Assembly: GCA_029932795.1 (NCBI GenBank) | Contig: JAOZPL010000008.1 | Span: 12,283-18,034, forward strand | Reading direction: 5' to 3' | Length of the DNA stretch: 5,752 nucleotides | DNA from: Candidatus Zixiibacteriota bacterium | GTDB taxonomy: Bacteria > Zixibacteria > MSB-5A5 > GN15 > FEB-12 | Shown: piece by piece, positions 5,088 through 5,752 of the stretch | Layout of the letters: the number at the start of each line of letters is the position of its first letter | How positions within the stretch are numbered: the first letter of the stretch is position 1 | Made by a program: the position numbers and the translations under genes | Notes under the pieces: generated by a model | Databases searched by the model: none | Told to the model about the DNA's origin: nothing | What the model saw: only the letters and a program-made list of their open reading frames with translations

Positions 5088-5752
5088 CAGTCAGCGAACT
5101 TGCTCTCCAGTTCAACCCTGTTGACAAGATAGTCCTTGAGTTCCTCAAGGTACTTGTCCTGTGTTTCCAGATAAAATACCTTGCTGTCTAAAAAGGTCAA
5201 TCGGGATATCTGGCCGTCCGCCATACGCATTTGAGCAATATCCAGCTTATTCTTAGCCAGATCGATCAGCTTTCTTATGATCTCCAGCCGGCGAAAGCTG
5301 ACATCAAGTTGATTAACCAGATTGATAATCTCTGCCCGGGCCTTCTTTCGTTCCCGTTCATACTCCAACCTCGCCTGTTCGGCTTCAAATCGTGCCGCCT
5401 TGACCGCAGCGCTTCCGGCGCCGCCGTCCCAGAGGGGCAGCCGGAACTCAAGTGTAACTCCCCAGCCGGCGGTGTTGATGTTGTCAACGCTCGAAACCCA
5501 GCCCTCAGTCGTCGCATCAAACCGCTCCGTCTCGATCTTCTGCTGCCCCAGCGAATAATTCGCCTTGAGATCACCTGTCAGGCCATGACCCGCAGCCGCA
5601 TAGTTGGCTATTCGTTCGGTTTTTGAGTATTCGCATTCCGCCTTACGAATCGGCACCGACTGCTCCCAGGCAGCAATAAGGCGCTGCCGGGCAGCTTCGT
5701 CAAGGTGGTCGGTGACATCGGGCTGCAAGGGATTTAGTTCCTCCGTGACGTT
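5087..5752 (-). CDS. TolC-family outer-membrane efflux/secretion protein, C-terminal part
   Basis: The frame is open to the window edge, so the 5' end of the gene lies outside; 221 codons are visible. A TTG at 5728 could be mistaken for a start, but the frame continues upstream without a stop. The visible part is the second structural repeat of an outer-membrane efflux protein. A helical stretch comes first (about 12-55), then beta segments that would enter the barrel (LKANYSLGQQ, 62-71, and GWGVTLEFRLPLWDGG, 96-111, with the family's P-L-x-D-G-G turn). A long charged alpha-hairpin follows (about 112-215) with heptad-like Leu/Ala spacing, including LDIAQMRMADGQISRLTFLD (170-189), typical of the second periplasmic coiled coil. 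By family knowledge such proteins form a trimeric channel through outer membrane and periplasm, working with an inner-membrane pump or secretion system. Partner genes, if adjacent, would be outside the window. Its stop overlaps the GT9 start, so the two are co-transcribed. Confidence 0.88.
   Translation of the reverse strand, partial: NVTEELNPLQPDVTDHLDEAARQRLIAAWEQSVPIRKAECEYSKTERIANYAAAGHGLTGDLKANYSLGQQKIETERFDATTEGWVSSVDNINTAGWGVTLEFRLPLWDGGAGSAAVKAARFEAEQARLEYERERKKARAEIINLVNQLDVSFRRLEIIRKLIDLAKNKLDIAQMRMADGQISRLTFLDSKVFYLETQDKYLEELKDYLVNRVELESKFAD

Noticed and set aside
5087..5728. A complete 213-residue TolC-like gene starting at TTG 5728
   Set aside because: The frame stays open to the window edge without a stop, and the visible part matches only the C-terminal repeat of the family, so the gene is truncated by the window rather than short.

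Overview
The window looks like ordinary chromosome of a Gram-negative (LPS-bearing) bacterium. Two enzymes of heptose activation, an LPS heptosyltransferase-type glycosyltransferase and a TolC-family outer-membrane protein all imply an outer membrane with a heptose-containing core. Three things would fit an environmental, non-enterobacterial lineage: the heptose kinase and adenylyltransferase are separate genes, the branching enzyme is of the GH57 type, and a DUF3467 protein is present. I cannot name the phylum from sequence alone. There are no tRNAs, rRNAs, CRISPR arrays, transposases or phage genes.

Layout: (1) Positions 1-1123, minus strand: the start of an ADP-heptose synthase adenylyltransferase gene (rfaE2-like, cut by the window edge), with the complete heptose-7-phosphate kinase (rfaE1/hldA-like) upstream of it. 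(2) Positions 1124-1266: a compact divergent promoter region where a plus-strand and a minus-strand sigma70-like promoter appear to overlap. (3) Positions 1267-3329, plus strand: a DUF3467 protein and a GH57 1,4-alpha-glucan branching enzyme, translationally coupled by an ATGA overlap. (4) Positions 3330-3521: a spacer with hairpin potential. It is followed by a 71-residue zinc-ribbon/single-TM microprotein (3522-3737). (5) Positions 3738-4046: about 310 bases with no convincing gene but with several inverted repeats, between convergent transcription units. (6) Positions 4047-5752, minus strand: a TolC-family outer-membrane protein (5' end outside the window) whose stop overlaps the start of a GT9 heptosyltransferase (waaF-like).

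Together, the two minus-strand units make and use ADP-heptose for the LPS core, with the TolC-family protein also belonging to the outer membrane. The plus-strand unit sits between them and is devoted to alpha-glucan (glycogen-like) branching plus an uncharacterised small partner. I found no clear novel multi-gene system. The points most worth a second look are the DUF3467/branching-enzyme coupling, the overlapping divergent promoters, the altered donor-side motif in the GT9 enzyme, and the structured gene-free stretch at 3738-4046.
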